Part shown: positions 8,554-17,256 of the stretch, one piece after another | Layout of the letters: the number at the start of each line of letters is the position of its first letter | How positions within the stretch are numbered: the stretch's first letter is position 1 | From: Nitrospirota bacterium | Lineage (GTDB): Bacteria; Nitrospirota; Thermodesulfovibrionia; UBA6902 | DNA length: 33,991 bases | NCBI GenBank assembly: GCA_016213945.1 | Contig: JACQZF010000065.1 | Coordinates: forward strand, 1 to 33,991 | Direction of reading: 5' to 3' | Made by a program: the position numbers and the translations under genes | The notes under the pieces: model-generated | Told to the model about the DNA's origin: nothing | The model's input: only the letters and a program-made list of their open reading frames with translations | The model's database searches: none

Positions 8554-10032
8554 TCACAGTTTATAGTTAGTTTGTTCTGCTTCTTTTTCCACAAGACTGT
8601 CTCTGCAATCAGAAACTATTTCCCCTCTGCTGCCTTTTGCAGTAGTCCTGACAAGCTCAACTTGTCCGTCCTCTCTTTTTATATACACCGAACCCTTATC
8701 CTCTAATTTCGGGAAATACCTGCCTGATATATCTTCATACAGATCAATGTTAAAAAGTATCTCCCCGGAATTTCCGGTGCCCGCAGGAGCGATATGCAGC
8801 ATCCCGCCGGTTTTATAAACCGTGTAATTGCCATTTTCATTCCTGTAGCCGGCATAATATCTTCCTTCTTCTTTATGATAGATATCGGCATTCATGGGAT
8901 AGAGGTTTTCTCCGGCAATCTCAAAGAACCTGTCTCTTACGACTTTGAATCTCTTATCAGGGTAGCATAAGGCCCATTCCGACGTGAGGGTGTCAGGGCT
9001 GTGGGTCAGGATCGTCTTGCCCTTATCAAGAACTGTATTGCCGAGCTTGTTATAACTTGTGTGGACCACGCTGTCACGCACTGAAACATCGTGAATAACG
9101 ATTGCGTCTTTGAATGCTTCGACCGCGTCTCTATAGCGCTCTTTGCTCCACGTGCGCTCGATATAATCATTAATGTCGCCCTGGATGAAATAGGCGGCTT
9201 CAAAATCCTTCCTTGACATCTTCAGACTTTGAGTCCTTTTATCTGAATAAAGCTCTTTCCAGAGCGCCGTGTCATGTACGGTGTCGGAACTGAAAAACAA
9301 TGTCTCCGAAGCAGTCCTGAACTTTATTCCGATATTCGGCAGGCCGTGCCATACTGGGGACTTGACAGCCTCAATGTAAAAACCTTCGGGATCAGAGTAA
9401 ACGTTCTTGTCCTCTTCATAGAATAATGATGATGAAAAAGGGTAGAAGCTCTCGGGTTCGACCCATTCCTTGTATTCCGGGTCCCTGAAGAGCAGCCTGG
9501 GCCTGTTGGTCTTTGAGCTGATGACTATCTTCGCCCTTTCCGGCCCGATCACATTCCCGCCACTGTCGACAACGCAAAGCTGAAATCTTCCTTTCCCCTG
9601 TGTCTTGGCTACAATTTTATATTTGGCCAAAGGGCCCAAGGTCTGATAATTAACATACGCGTTGCATGGGATATCAATTATAGTCTTGCAATCATTTGAC
9701 AGCGTCCTGTCAAGCGCGGGCTCCGACATCCTGCAAAGTTCGCCTGTGACTTCTTCAGATGCAAAGAGATGGACTTTTTCGGTTATGTCAGGAGCGTACC
9801 TGTGAAAAATAACAAGATCGGTAAACCATCTCTTGTGGTCATCGTGGCAATGGGTGATAATAAGCTTGTTTAAGTACTTAAGCCCCTGCCCGCCTATCTG
9901 CTGGAAAAGCGCTGCTCCGCAGTCTAACATAAAGTTTGACCGCCCGATAGTGACAAGGTAGCCGATGCTTTTTCCGACTTTGGAGAAAGGGCCTGAATCA
10001 CCTAATATGCGTACTGTTATTCCGTCGGTCAT
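8554..10032 (-). CDS. Metallo-beta-lactamase-fold hydrolase, 492 aa
   Basis: The N-terminal part carries the binuclear zinc motif HxHxDH as His61-Cys-His63-Asp-Asp65-His66 (LIITHCHDDH). Asp39 (LDCGA) is typical of the fold, and later FFSSDTVHD, VIHDVSV and ILTHSPD supply candidate metal ligands. There is no signal peptide, so it is probably cytoplasmic. Residues from about 390 on form an extra C-terminal beta-rich region (YYAGYRNENGNYTVY, GSVYIKREDGQVELV) not needed for the core fold. At 492 aa it is longer than RNase Z-type members (about 300 aa). The substrate is unknown. Its position directly upstream of an adenylate cyclase makes a role in cyclic-nucleotide turnover possible, since class II phosphodiesterases also use this fold, but no motif proves it. 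No ribosome-binding site is obvious before ATG 10032. Confidence 0.8.
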   Translation of the reverse strand: MTDGITVRILGDSGPFSKVGKSIGYLVTIGRSNFMLDCGAALFQQIGGQGLKYLNKLIITHCHDDHKRWFTDLVIFHRYAPDITEKVHLFASEEVTGELCRMSEPALDRTLSNDCKTIIDIPCNAYVNYQTLGPLAKYKIVAKTQGKGRFQLCVVDSGGNVIGPERAKIVISSKTNRPRLLFRDPEYKEWVEPESFYPFSSSLFYEEDKNVYSDPEGFYIEAVKSPVWHGLPNIGIKFRTASETLFFSSDTVHDTALWKELYSDKRTQSLKMSRKDFEAAYFIQGDINDYIERTWSKERYRDAVEAFKDAIVIHDVSVRDSVVHTSYNKLGNTVLDKGKTILTHSPDTLTSEWALCYPDKRFKVVRDRFFEIAGENLYPMNADIYHKEEGRYYAGYRNENGNYTVYKTGGMLHIAPAGTGNSGEILFNIDLYEDISGRYFPKLEDKGSVYIKREDGQVELVRTTAKGSRGEIVSDCRDSLVEKEAEQTNYKL

Positions 10033-10176
10033 ATGGCAGTTATTTTAGCACATAGCATAGAGACAATCGTGATCTGTGATGCTATTAAATAGCGAAGAAA
10101 AAAATTTAAGCTTTTTTATTATCCTATACACACTATTCCTGAAGCAAGGTAATTTTCACATATTGAAGACTTACCA

Positions 10177-10215
10177 CTCTGCCCTCCCATCCCTTGACGG
10201 GAGGGGATGGCAGAG
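10177..10215. repeat. GC-rich palindrome in the 276-bp gap before the MBL-fold gene
   Basis: Arms of 17 nt, 10177-10193 (CTCTGCCCTCCCATCCC) and 10199-10215 (GGGAGGGGATGGCAGAG), pair with two mismatches around a 5-nt loop. It has no adjoining T-run, so it is more likely a REP-type repeat than a terminator. The rest of the gap (10033-10308) shows only AT-rich sequence and the terminator described next. Confidence 0.6.
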
Positions 10216-10240
10216 CTTCGAGGAATTCTTTTGATTAAAC

Positions 10241-10269
10241 AGAAAAACAGGGCAGGCCACTGCCTGCCC
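10241..10269 (-). terminator. Rho-independent terminator after the second lipoprotein gene
   Basis: A perfect 8-bp stem GGGCAGGC/GCCTGCCC (10250-10257 and 10262-10269) has a 4-nt loop and is followed on the minus strand by TGTTTTTCT. It lies 40 nt after the lipoprotein stop codon, and closes the duplicated cassette region. Confidence 0.75.
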
Positions 10270-10308
10270 CATATCTATTTAACCAATCGTAAAAACTTTA
10301 TTCCGCCA

Positions 10309-12459
10309 TCACAGCCCACGCTGGTAAGACTGGAGAATCTCAGCAGCGCTGCGGGCTACCTTACTGATGCGGGTGTCATCGAGGCGGCCGTTGAGTACAT
10401 TACCGCCTGTCCCAAAACCTGCAATGCCGGTGTAATTACCGAGACCGATGTAATGCGAAGCCCCGGACACCGCGTAGTTTAGTCCGGCAACGTCGGTTGT
10501 CGTTGTGTCGATGACCCCGTTCACATACAGGCGGTAGGTGTAAAAATTGTCTCCCTGCGCAGTTCTTGAGACAGCAATATGATAAAACTGTCCGGTTTGA
10601 AGGACGGCATTGGAAGCAACCTCGGTGTAAGTGCTGGTGGAATGCCATTGATGCCAGTAGATCTTCCTGTCAGCTTTAACCCCGACTTCGGCAAGAATAG
10701 TGTCGGACGGATTAAATGAAAACTGCAGACCGTTGTAGATAAAGAGATTGGCTGCCACACTAAAAGATGGGTCAAGGTAAACCCATCCTTCATATGTCCA
10801 AGCGCCATTGAAAACTGTTCCGAGATTGGCGTCTCCAGGTCTCTGGAAAAACTTGGTGGAGCCATTCAGCAGACGTCCGTTATCGATCTGTCCAGGGATG
10901 ATGCCCGGGCTGCCAAATTGAGTGAGAAAGTAACTGCCGGTATCGTCGGCAGCATTGGAAGAAGCCAAAGCTTCATTCAGACGCCACAGCGCCACCGTAT
11001 TGGCGTCGAGTATGTGTCCATTCCTGACTAATCCTGGAGTCGCAACAATTGCCCTTGGCGTACTGCCTACTGAAATCTCCAGGGGAGAGCCTCCGCCGTC
11101 AGTAATCACTGTACCAGTTGCCGGATCAAAGACGTATACCACATTCCTGTCTTCATCTGTTGCGAAACCACGGCTGCCGTCACTCAGGACAGCCACTCCG
11201 TAAATGGAATAAGCAGTTGGGAAAGTGATGGAAGAAACTGTGTCATCAGAAACCTTGATAACATTAATTGTACTGCCTTGAGATCCAAAATATACCTTTG
11301 ACCCATCCGGGGAGACTGCCAGATTACGTCCGCCTACTCCTATGGCGGTATACGTGTCAGTAGATGTGTTAATCTTATTGCCTGTAGAAATATACACAAG
11401 CGCCTCGTCAGGAGTTGCCACTGCAAATCGTGGTTCCCCACCTACTGTAATAGTAGTATTTACGGTTCGTGAAGCAACATCTACAATGCATACATTGCCG
11501 CTTCCTCTGTTAGCCACGTATGCCTTGCCGTTGGCAATTGCAATGCCTTCGGGTGATGAAAAGCATTCGTCATTGATTGTAGTAACAACAGATTTAGTTA
11601 CAGTATTGATAATGGTAACGCTTCCGGTGTAACTTCCTCCACCCTGCTTGTTTACGACCCATGCCTCGGCGTCATCATCCGTAAATGCAACAGCGTAAGG
11701 CTCATCAAAATCCACTGATGATATTTCGTCCATGACCTCAAGCGTGACCGGATCGATAACGATCACATTGTCTGAATGCCTGAATGGAACATATACCTTC
11801 GTCCCATCGTGGCTTGCCGCAAGATTACGCGGTTCGTTGCAGTAAACCTCGCCAAGGGATGAGCAGTCAAGAGTTGCCACAACTGCAAGTGTTGCCGGAT
11901 TGATGACCGAGACATCGTCAGAATCAGCGTTTGACACGAAGACATATTTAGCTGATGGAGCTTCTGTTACAACATCTGGTGGAACTTCTGTTACAACAGC
12001 GGTCATATTTACAGTGACAGTCTTATTGCTGCCATCGAGGTCTTCATATTTCTCCCCTGTGTAACGCAGGGTGTTGTTGCTGTCATACGCTGAAACCTGA
12101 AAACGCCTCTGGCTGCCGTTAGGCACATCAAATGACTCTACTACATCACTTTGCCATGACGTAACATCCCGCGTCATTGTTGTCATGTCAGAAGCGCTTA
12201 CGGTGAATGAAATCTTCGCTACGCCTGAAGGCACTGCGGCAAACGCTTCACCAGACTTTATCAGTCCCTCAAAGAACCTCTTTACCTGCGCAAAAACAGT
12301 ATTCTTCTCTATTGCCATGCTTGCGGTCTTTCCGCCATCGCTGACCTTTACCGTCACAAGCGACGTGTCACTGCCAGACTTGCCGCCTCCGCCGCTGCTG
12401 CAGGCAAAGAAGCTTATTGCTATTATGCTGAAAATAATTGCTGTCAATATTTTTTTCAT
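10309..12459 (-). CDS. Lipoprotein with beta-propeller and LamG domains (cassette 2)
   Basis: I start at ATG 12459, which has AAGGAG upstream; the earlier in-frame ATG 12480 overlaps the preceding stop (ATGA). The 716-aa product has a lipoprotein signal, MKKILTAIIF...SFFAC, with Cys20 and Ser at +2, so outer-membrane sorting is expected. After a Gly/Ser linker comes a beta-rich module (about 30-150) shared with the lipoprotein of cassette 1. Then follow about seven YVTN/NHL-like propeller blades (about 170-480: YVFVSNADSDDVSVI, KVYVPFRHSDNVIVID, KAYVANRGSGNVCIVD, KVYFGSQGS). A LamG/concanavalin-like domain (about 490-716: VALWRLNE, WTYEGWVYLD, YHIAVSRT, YIGLGN, GRLDDTRI) completes it. Both payload domains are typical ligand-, glycan- or protein-binding modules. 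Function unknown; it is probably the cargo or sensor component of the cassette. Confidence 0.9.
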   Translation of the reverse strand: MKKILTAIIFSIIAISFFACSSGGGGKSGSDTSLVTVKVSDGGKTASMAIEKNTVFAQVKRFFEGLIKSGEAFAAVPSGVAKISFTVSASDMTTMTRDVTSWQSDVVESFDVPNGSQRRFQVSAYDSNNTLRYTGEKYEDLDGSNKTVTVNMTAVVTEVPPDVVTEAPSAKYVFVSNADSDDVSVINPATLAVVATLDCSSLGEVYCNEPRNLAASHDGTKVYVPFRHSDNVIVIDPVTLEVMDEISSVDFDEPYAVAFTDDDAEAWVVNKQGGGSYTGSVTIINTVTKSVVTTINDECFSSPEGIAIANGKAYVANRGSGNVCIVDVASRTVNTTITVGGEPRFAVATPDEALVYISTGNKINTSTDTYTAIGVGGRNLAVSPDGSKVYFGSQGSTINVIKVSDDTVSSITFPTAYSIYGVAVLSDGSRGFATDEDRNVVYVFDPATGTVITDGGGSPLEISVGSTPRAIVATPGLVRNGHILDANTVALWRLNEALASSNAADDTGSYFLTQFGSPGIIPGQIDNGRLLNGSTKFFQRPGDANLGTVFNGAWTYEGWVYLDPSFSVAANLFIYNGLQFSFNPSDTILAEVGVKADRKIYWHQWHSTSTYTEVASNAVLQTGQFYHIAVSRTAQGDNFYTYRLYVNGVIDTTTTDVAGLNYAVSGASHYIGLGNYTGIAGFGTGGNVLNGRLDDTRISKVARSAAEILQSYQRGL

Positions 12460-12476
12460 ATGCTTATCTCTCCTTT

Positions 12477-13334
12477 TCATGGGAATACAACTTGTACGCT
12501 TACAGGTGATGTTGTCGGCGGCTGCTGATCTATCGGCGGCTCAACAGGCAGATGCTGAGCTATCGGGGGCAGAGTTTCAGGCGCGCCAGTCCCGGTGTCC
12601 GGAGACGAAACCAGGGCTGTCTCAACCGGCTCAGGAACAGTTATCTCATGAAATCCTACGTCGGTATCGCTGGAAAGCCGGTCCATAAGAGACGCCGGGG
12701 CCGGTTCAGGCTGCGAAGGCGGCTCTCCCTCACAAACGTCCGTCTTCCAGCCGCGCTGCAACTGTACATCTCCCTTAACATTCTCATCTATATTCCTGAC
12801 CTCGACATCGCCTTCCTTGCTTACGATAGTTGCGCACAGCTTACACCCGCTGTCAGGAGAAAATTTCTCCCCGGCATCCGTTTTAAGCTTACATTGTTCC
12901 CCGCCTTTTACCCACGTTTCGGAAAGTATCACAGTTCCCCTTGCCGCAGTCACTGATGTAGGTGTATGTATTTCAAGGTCCGTATTGCCTACAACTGTTC
13001 TCAACTTTCCGTCTATCAGATTAAATACTGATTTCCCCCTCCTTCCATCGCTGTACATGTATTCTTTTACGACCAGCTTTGATTTTTCGCCGAGTGTAAG
13101 TACGCTGTCGTCTCTAAAAAGCATCTTCGCCCTTGAGGCTTCAAGTGTTGTGACCGTGTCAATAGAAAGTATGCCGTCTTTCGCCTTTGCCTCAAGCTCC
13201 CGCTTTTCCCTTTCGATGACCGCCTTGTTCTTGACGGCGACTATGGCGCCCACCTCATTTTCCGCAGATGCCAAGCCTGAAAAACACATGCCAAGGACCA
13301 TTAAAACCCATGCTGCTTTCCATCCCGTTCTCAT
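12477..13334 (-). CDS. Periplasmic FecR-domain protein with Cys insertion (cassette 2)
   Basis: A 285-aa protein starting at ATG 13334 with GGAGG seven bases upstream. A signal peptide (about 1-24, ending LASA) is followed by a FecR domain (about 28-182): AVKNKAVIEREK, MLFRDDSVLTLGEKSKL, SVFNLIDGKLRTVVGNT, HTPTSVTAARGT. Classical FecR proteins couple TonB receptors to sigma factors. This one lacks the inner-membrane helix and N-terminal sigma-contact region, so it belongs to the exported FecR-domain group. Unlike its paralogue at 16417, it has a loop with Cys148, Cys164 and Cys167, and Cys201, possibly disulfides or a metal site. The Pro-rich tail ends in a short beta-strand-like SVQVVFP, which the paralogue also has (VKINIKFPE). 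Its stop overlaps an ATG in the next frame, implying tight coupling to the lipoprotein. Confidence 0.9.
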   Translation of the reverse strand: MRTGWKAAWVLMVLGMCFSGLASAENEVGAIVAVKNKAVIEREKRELEAKAKDGILSIDTVTTLEASRAKMLFRDDSVLTLGEKSKLVVKEYMYSDGRRGKSVFNLIDGKLRTVVGNTDLEIHTPTSVTAARGTVILSETWVKGGEQCKLKTDAGEKFSPDSGCKLCATIVSKEGDVEVRNIDENVKGDVQLQRGWKTDVCEGEPPSQPEPAPASLMDRLSSDTDVGFHEITVPEPVETALVSSPDTGTGAPETLPPIAQHLPVEPPIDQQPPTTSPVSVQVVFP

Positions 13335-13359
13335 TTCTTAACCTCCATTTATCTTTTAT

Positions 13360-14655
13360 TTAAAACTTAACATTCAGAAATAAACTCGTTACCCAGCGCT
13401 CGTAATCATATGCCGCTGTATTTGAATCGTCCCTTATGTAATTCTGCCCTGCCGTCACGCTGAATCTCTCCATGAATATTTTTGAAACAGAGACAGCGGC
13501 TGTGTATATCCTGTCTTCCCTGTTGTCATCCGCGGCCCTGGCAGAGTCTTTATACCTCTTGTAGTAGTATTCCCCGTTAAGGCCCGCGTATATCCCGGCT
13601 GGGAAACGGAATCTGAATTCTGTAAATATTCTATTGCCTCTGTAATCCCAGAAAGTCATTGCTGTCTGATCTTCGTTATAGTAATAACCCGCCTTCGCAG
13701 AGATAAAATCATTGACGGGGATGTTCTGTGTTACGCCCACAATGTTATCTTCGCCTGTCCTGTCAGAGTTATCTTCAAAAAAGCCGGAATCCATGAAGCG
13801 GGTGCGTTTATATTTGTATTCAAACTCTGTTGACAGACCCGCGCCTTCCGAAATTACAAGAGAAGGCGATATCGAAAACGCATAATCATAATCATCCCAG
13901 CCCACGTATGCATATTCCGTAGAATATAATCCCTTGAGGGTCAACACTGGTGAGATTCTGTAAGAGCCTTTCAGCTCAAACAGATGCTGGGTCACGTTAA
14001 ATTCATTCAGCCTGTTATGAAGGCTCTGGTAAATACTGTATGCAACAGAGCCTTCAATGTTCCGGTCTTTATAAAAATTGTATTTGCCCTTCCCGTATAA
14101 TACGGTCCTCCAGTCTGACTCCCTTGAAATATTGCTTGACAAGGTCCCGTCTTCCGGGCCCAGAACAACATTGCTGTCATACTGCTCCCCGACTGAAAGA
14201 TTTACCGACCAGGGCCTGGGTTTCCCTGTGCCGGCAAGAAGCATGAGGTATCCTCTGGCATCTTCGGCAAACTCTGTGTCGCGCCCGTATTTCAGGGTAT
14301 TCTCAAAATATTCCCTCGCCTCATCATCTCTGCCCCTGTTGTAATAGTAGATTCCAAGTTCAAGATTTGTCCTCGGTTCCCTGACATTATAGGAAAGCGC
14401 CTTTGCAAGCTGCGCCTCTGCCTCAATGTTATTTGTACGGCTGAGCGCGATTCCAAGATAAAGCGCCGCAACCGGATCATCGGGTTTCTCCCCGAGGGCC
14501 GCCCTGAATTCCCCGACAGCTTTATCGAAGTTTTTCTTTTCGAGACTTACAACACCTTTCGCAATATGCTTCTCATAGTCAGCTTCACTCGCATACAATA
14601 AGTTAGCAAATAAAAAAAGCATGGTTGCCGCAATAAGTAAAATGTTTTTTTTCAT
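13360..14655 (-). CDS. TPR plus outer-membrane beta-barrel protein (cassette 2)
   Basis: A 431-aa protein with AAAGGAGATGAG just before ATG 14655. A signal peptide (1-22, ending LYA) precedes three to four TPR-type helical repeats (about 26-140: HIAKGVVSLEKKNFDKAVGEF, PVAALYLGIALSR, RTNLELGIYYYNRGR). A beta-barrel of alternating polar/aromatic strands covers about 148-431 and ends in the BAM-type signal SLFLNVKF. The barrel starts with VGEQYDSNVVLGPEDG, and the paralogue has nearly the same words. An N-terminal TPR domain followed by a ~280-residue barrel is the layout of Slam (DUF560) surface-lipoprotein exporters and of some exopolysaccharide porins; here it precedes a lipoprotein gene. The export role is inference. 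An operator-like element and promoter-like sequence lie upstream. Confidence 0.9.
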   Translation of the reverse strand: MKKNILLIAATMLFLFANLLYASEADYEKHIAKGVVSLEKKNFDKAVGEFRAALGEKPDDPVAALYLGIALSRTNNIEAEAQLAKALSYNVREPRTNLELGIYYYNRGRDDEAREYFENTLKYGRDTEFAEDARGYLMLLAGTGKPRPWSVNLSVGEQYDSNVVLGPEDGTLSSNISRESDWRTVLYGKGKYNFYKDRNIEGSVAYSIYQSLHNRLNEFNVTQHLFELKGSYRISPVLTLKGLYSTEYAYVGWDDYDYAFSISPSLVISEGAGLSTEFEYKYKRTRFMDSGFFEDNSDRTGEDNIVGVTQNIPVNDFISAKAGYYYNEDQTAMTFWDYRGNRIFTEFRFRFPAGIYAGLNGEYYYKRYKDSARAADDNREDRIYTAAVSVSKIFMERFSVTAGQNYIRDDSNTAAYDYERWVTSLFLNVKF

Positions 14656-14716
14656 CTCATCTCCTTTCTGCCTTTTTAAGATTGTCCTTAGAATACATAT
14701 TGTAGAGTTTCATTTG

Positions 14717-14731
14717 AAGGTAAAAATCACC
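14717..14731. promoter_or_regulatory. Operator-like element upstream of cassette 2
   Basis: AAGGTAAAAATCACC here differs in one base from the element at 18631-18645 upstream of cassette 1. It lies 62 bp before the start codon of the TPR-barrel gene. It is also half of a larger inverted arrangement, GTAAAAATCAC-CTCACC-GTGAATTTAC (14720-14746). A shared regulator binding site or shared promoter element is the simplest reading. Confidence 0.5.
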
Positions 14732-14772
14732 TCACCGTGAATTTACGCATTTCAACAATAAGAAAAAATGAC

Positions 14773-14801
14773 ATACTCCCCGAGGCAAGCCTGCGGGGTA
14801 T
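14773..14801 (-). terminator. Hairpin between the two cassettes, likely terminator
   Basis: The minus strand folds as CCCCG-c-AGGC-TT-GCCT-CGGGG, flanked by ATA/TAT pairs, and ATTTTTTCTT follows about 8 nt later. It lies about 105 nt after the cassette 1 lipoprotein stop. Together with the operator-like element it suggests that the cassettes are separate transcription units. The remaining part of the 250-bp gap (14802-14905) shows no gene. Confidence 0.5.
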
Positions 14802-14905
14802 CTTAAAGAAAAAGAGACAACTGGTCTTTATGTAACTGTTGGTACTCATTTGTACGCCCTTGTTCTTTAACATATTTGCTGATCGTATTTTCATTGCCTT
14901 GCTAC

Positions 14906-16390
14906 CTATTGAATATTTTCCGAGTTCGCTTCATACGACATGGTGTTGACGGGCGTAATCGTATCTCCACTCATCTCAAACACTGTCCAGAGGGTCCCTC
15001 CCTGATTAGCAGGGACATTGTAAGTTGCAACAACATAATTGTTGCGATAGACCTTTACCTGCGCCCCTGAATTTGAAAGTGCATTGCTGTTTGAACTATC
15101 GGAATTTGTAAAATCATGTACAGAGAACCTGTATTCGCCGTCTGTCTGCTGATGAATGGTGATGGTCTCAGGCCCGTAACCGCTTGTATTGTCCCTGTCC
15201 ATAATCACGTAATCAGGCCATGGGTTTGGTTGATTCAAACCGCCTGTGTAATAAAAATACATATGGAATCTCGTCCCGCCAGGAAGCGGGCCAGTCAAAT
15301 GAGCATCTAAATCGGCGGGCGTTGCTCCCCAGGTGAGGATAATCCTTGTCTCTCCTGGAACAATTATGGGAGTTATCGAAGCGTTCTGATCGGTGATTAC
15401 AACCCCGCCGGCAATAATTAAGGTAAAGTAAGTTGTATTGTACCCTGCTCCGCTGACCTCTGCCGTATAATTGCCGGCATTAAAATTATTAACTTCGTAA
15501 TTGTACCCGCCAAAATCCATTGTTGTCTGCGTTGCAACTATCGTTCCTGTTGCTGCATTAATACCTGCCCGCAGATTCACCGTTAAGCCGTTAACTATCA
15601 TGCCGTCCAAGGCATTGACTATTTTACCGGATGCGTTACCTAAGCCGGCATGTCCGGCATCTATCAGAGAAACCGTTTCAAGATATGTTATAGCGCATTC
15701 CTGGACTGTAACATTTTCATAGGTTGCTGCAATGTAACCGCTTTTTGAAAACTGAATGGAATACCCGCTGCCAGCCGGAGACGACAGGGAATAGGCGCCG
15801 TTCGCGTCAGTTGCCGCAGAGGCTTTCAAGTTCCCTTGCTTGTAGATTTCAACCATAATGCCCTCAAGAGGCAATCCCGTCAGGGCATCCTTCACACCGC
15901 CTGACAGCGCATTTGATTGGACCGAAAAATCCATGTTCATGTCGAGATCCAGAGAATCTTCGTTGACATCTATAGTTGTGTCGCCTCTGTATAAAGCGCA
16001 GCCTGATTGACTCTTTGCCTCCACAATAAAATGTCTTCCGCTGCCTTTTGGCACATCGATATCAGTTGTTATTTCACTTTGTCCCTCAACAACGTCAATT
16101 GATGTTTCTATTTTATCCATATCAACCGCTTCCACTGTAATCACGACCTTTCTAACGTTTGAAGGTATTCCGCCTGCCGCAACTGCCTCTGAAGGAGTCA
16201 GAATTTTAAAAAAACCGGCGGCTTTCGCAAAGAAACTGTTTTTCTCTGCCTTGAAACTTGCAGTGGGCGCGCCGCTTCCGATTGTTATTGTCACGCGTGA
16301 AGTCCTTCCCGATGCGCTTTCCCCGCCGCTGCAGCCGATAAGGCCCGCCAGCATCAGGCTGAATAAAATTGCTGTTAATATTTTTTTCAT
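14906..16390 (-). CDS. Lipoprotein with carboxypeptidase-regulatory-like and YfaP/DUF2135-like domains (cassette 1)
   Basis: The start at ATG 16390 is chosen because GGGGGAGG lies 8 nt upstream; an in-frame ATG at 16408 precedes that site. The 494-aa product has a perfect lipobox, LIGC, at Cys20 (MKKILTAILFSLMLAGLIGC), with Ser at +2. The module at about 30-150 (SRVTITIGSG, IPSNVRKVVITVEAVDM, DVPKGSGRHFIVEA) matches the same region of the cassette 2 lipoprotein. Two carboxypeptidase-regulatory-like beta-sandwiches follow (about 160-245: GGVKDALTGLPLEGIMVEIY; about 250-335). The C-terminal domain (about 345-480) carries LTWGATPADLDAHLTGP and DGEYRFSVHDF, typical of the YfaP/DUF2135 family. It is likely an outer-membrane or surface-displayed binding protein. 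The last gene of its cassette, it lies 27 bp after the FecR-domain gene. Confidence 0.88.
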   Translation of the reverse strand: MKKILTAILFSLMLAGLIGCSGGESASGRTSRVTITIGSGAPTASFKAEKNSFFAKAAGFFKILTPSEAVAAGGIPSNVRKVVITVEAVDMDKIETSIDVVEGQSEITTDIDVPKGSGRHFIVEAKSQSGCALYRGDTTIDVNEDSLDLDMNMDFSVQSNALSGGVKDALTGLPLEGIMVEIYKQGNLKASAATDANGAYSLSSPAGSGYSIQFSKSGYIAATYENVTVQECAITYLETVSLIDAGHAGLGNASGKIVNALDGMIVNGLTVNLRAGINAATGTIVATQTTMDFGGYNYEVNNFNAGNYTAEVSGAGYNTTYFTLIIAGGVVITDQNASITPIIVPGETRIILTWGATPADLDAHLTGPLPGGTRFHMYFYYTGGLNQPNPWPDYVIMDRDNTSGYGPETITIHQQTDGEYRFSVHDFTNSDSSNSNALSNSGAQVKVYRNNYVVATYNVPANQGGTLWTVFEMSGDTITPVNTMSYEANSENIQ

Positions 16391-16416
16391 TTTTTTATCC
16401 TCCCCCATCTCATCCC

Positions 16417-17238
16417 TTACTCAGGAAACTTTATATTAATTTTCACTGCAGAACTATTTAACGGCTGCTGATCTACCGGAGGCGCGACAGGCGGCTGCTC
16501 AACCAGAGGCGACTGCTGATTTACGGGAGGTTCTGAAATCTGGGGCTGATCTACAACTATAACTGCTGGGCCGATCTCAATCTCCGCAGGGTCCGGTAAA
16601 GAAACTTCGTGATATCCGGTATCCGTGCTGCTCCTCAGTCTCTCAACCTCCGAGGCAGGCGCTGGTATTGCGGCAGGCACGGGTTCATTCTCAAATACGG
16701 TAACCATCATCCCCGCTGTCAGCGCTGTGCTGCCTGTTATTTCATCATCTTTATTCTTTACATCCACCTCTCCGTCAACGCATAGTATAGTTGTAAACTT
16801 CCTTCCGCCCACCTCGCCGGTTTCAAAAATTATTACCGTGCCTCTCGCCGCTGCTACAGTGGTTGGGGTATGAACTTCAAACTCCGTATTCCCCACAACC
16901 GACCTCATCTTTCCGTCAATAAGATTAAAAACCGATTTACCTCTTTTTCCTTCACTGTATATATATTCTTTTATTACAACCTTTGAATTCTCCCCGAGCG
17001 TTAATACACTGTCGTCCCTGAAAAGCATCTTTATCCTTGAAGCCTCGCGGGTTGATATCGCATCAATGGAAAGCACAGGCTCCTTAACCTTCGCGTCTAT
17101 TTCTTTACTTTCTCTTTCAATGACCGCCTTGTTCTTCACGGCGATTACAGCGCCGACATCTGTTACCGCTAAAACAATACACGGCAGACCGAGGATAAAC
17201 AGACCGGTTAAAAATCCTAACGCCCGTTCAGTTTTCAT
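16417..17238 (-). CDS. Periplasmic FecR-domain protein (cassette 1)
   Basis: A 273-aa protein. ATG 17238 has AAGGAGA upstream; the in-frame ATG 17256 lies before that site, directly after the preceding TAG. A signal peptide (about 1-25) is followed by a FecR domain (about 28-165) almost superposable on the cassette 2 copy: AVKNKAVIERESKE, MLFRDDSVLTLGENSKVVIK, SVFNLIDGKMRSVVGNT, HTPTTVAAARGT. It lacks the three-Cys insertion of that copy. After the domain come RSSTDTGYHEVSLPDP (conserved in both copies), a Gln/Pro-rich linker, and a terminal strand VKINIKFPE. The linker and strand look designed to reach and dock on a partner, possibly the barrel or lipoprotein encoded either side. That is inference. 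Confidence 0.9.
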   Translation of the reverse strand: MKTERALGFLTGLFILGLPCIVLAVTDVGAVIAVKNKAVIERESKEIDAKVKEPVLSIDAISTREASRIKMLFRDDSVLTLGENSKVVIKEYIYSEGKRGKSVFNLIDGKMRSVVGNTEFEVHTPTTVAAARGTVIIFETGEVGGRKFTTILCVDGEVDVKNKDDEITGSTALTAGMMVTVFENEPVPAAIPAPASEVERLRSSTDTGYHEVSLPDPAEIEIGPAVIVVDQPQISEPPVNQQSPLVEQPPVAPPVDQQPLNSSAVKINIKFPE

Positions 17239-17256
17239 ATTAAAAATCTCCTTCAT

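Noticed and set aside
12817-13341. Plus-strand 174-aa Ser-rich frame opposite the FecR gene
   Set aside because: It is an antisense shadow of a well-supported gene; the equivalent antisense frame in the paralogous gene is not conserved in length.
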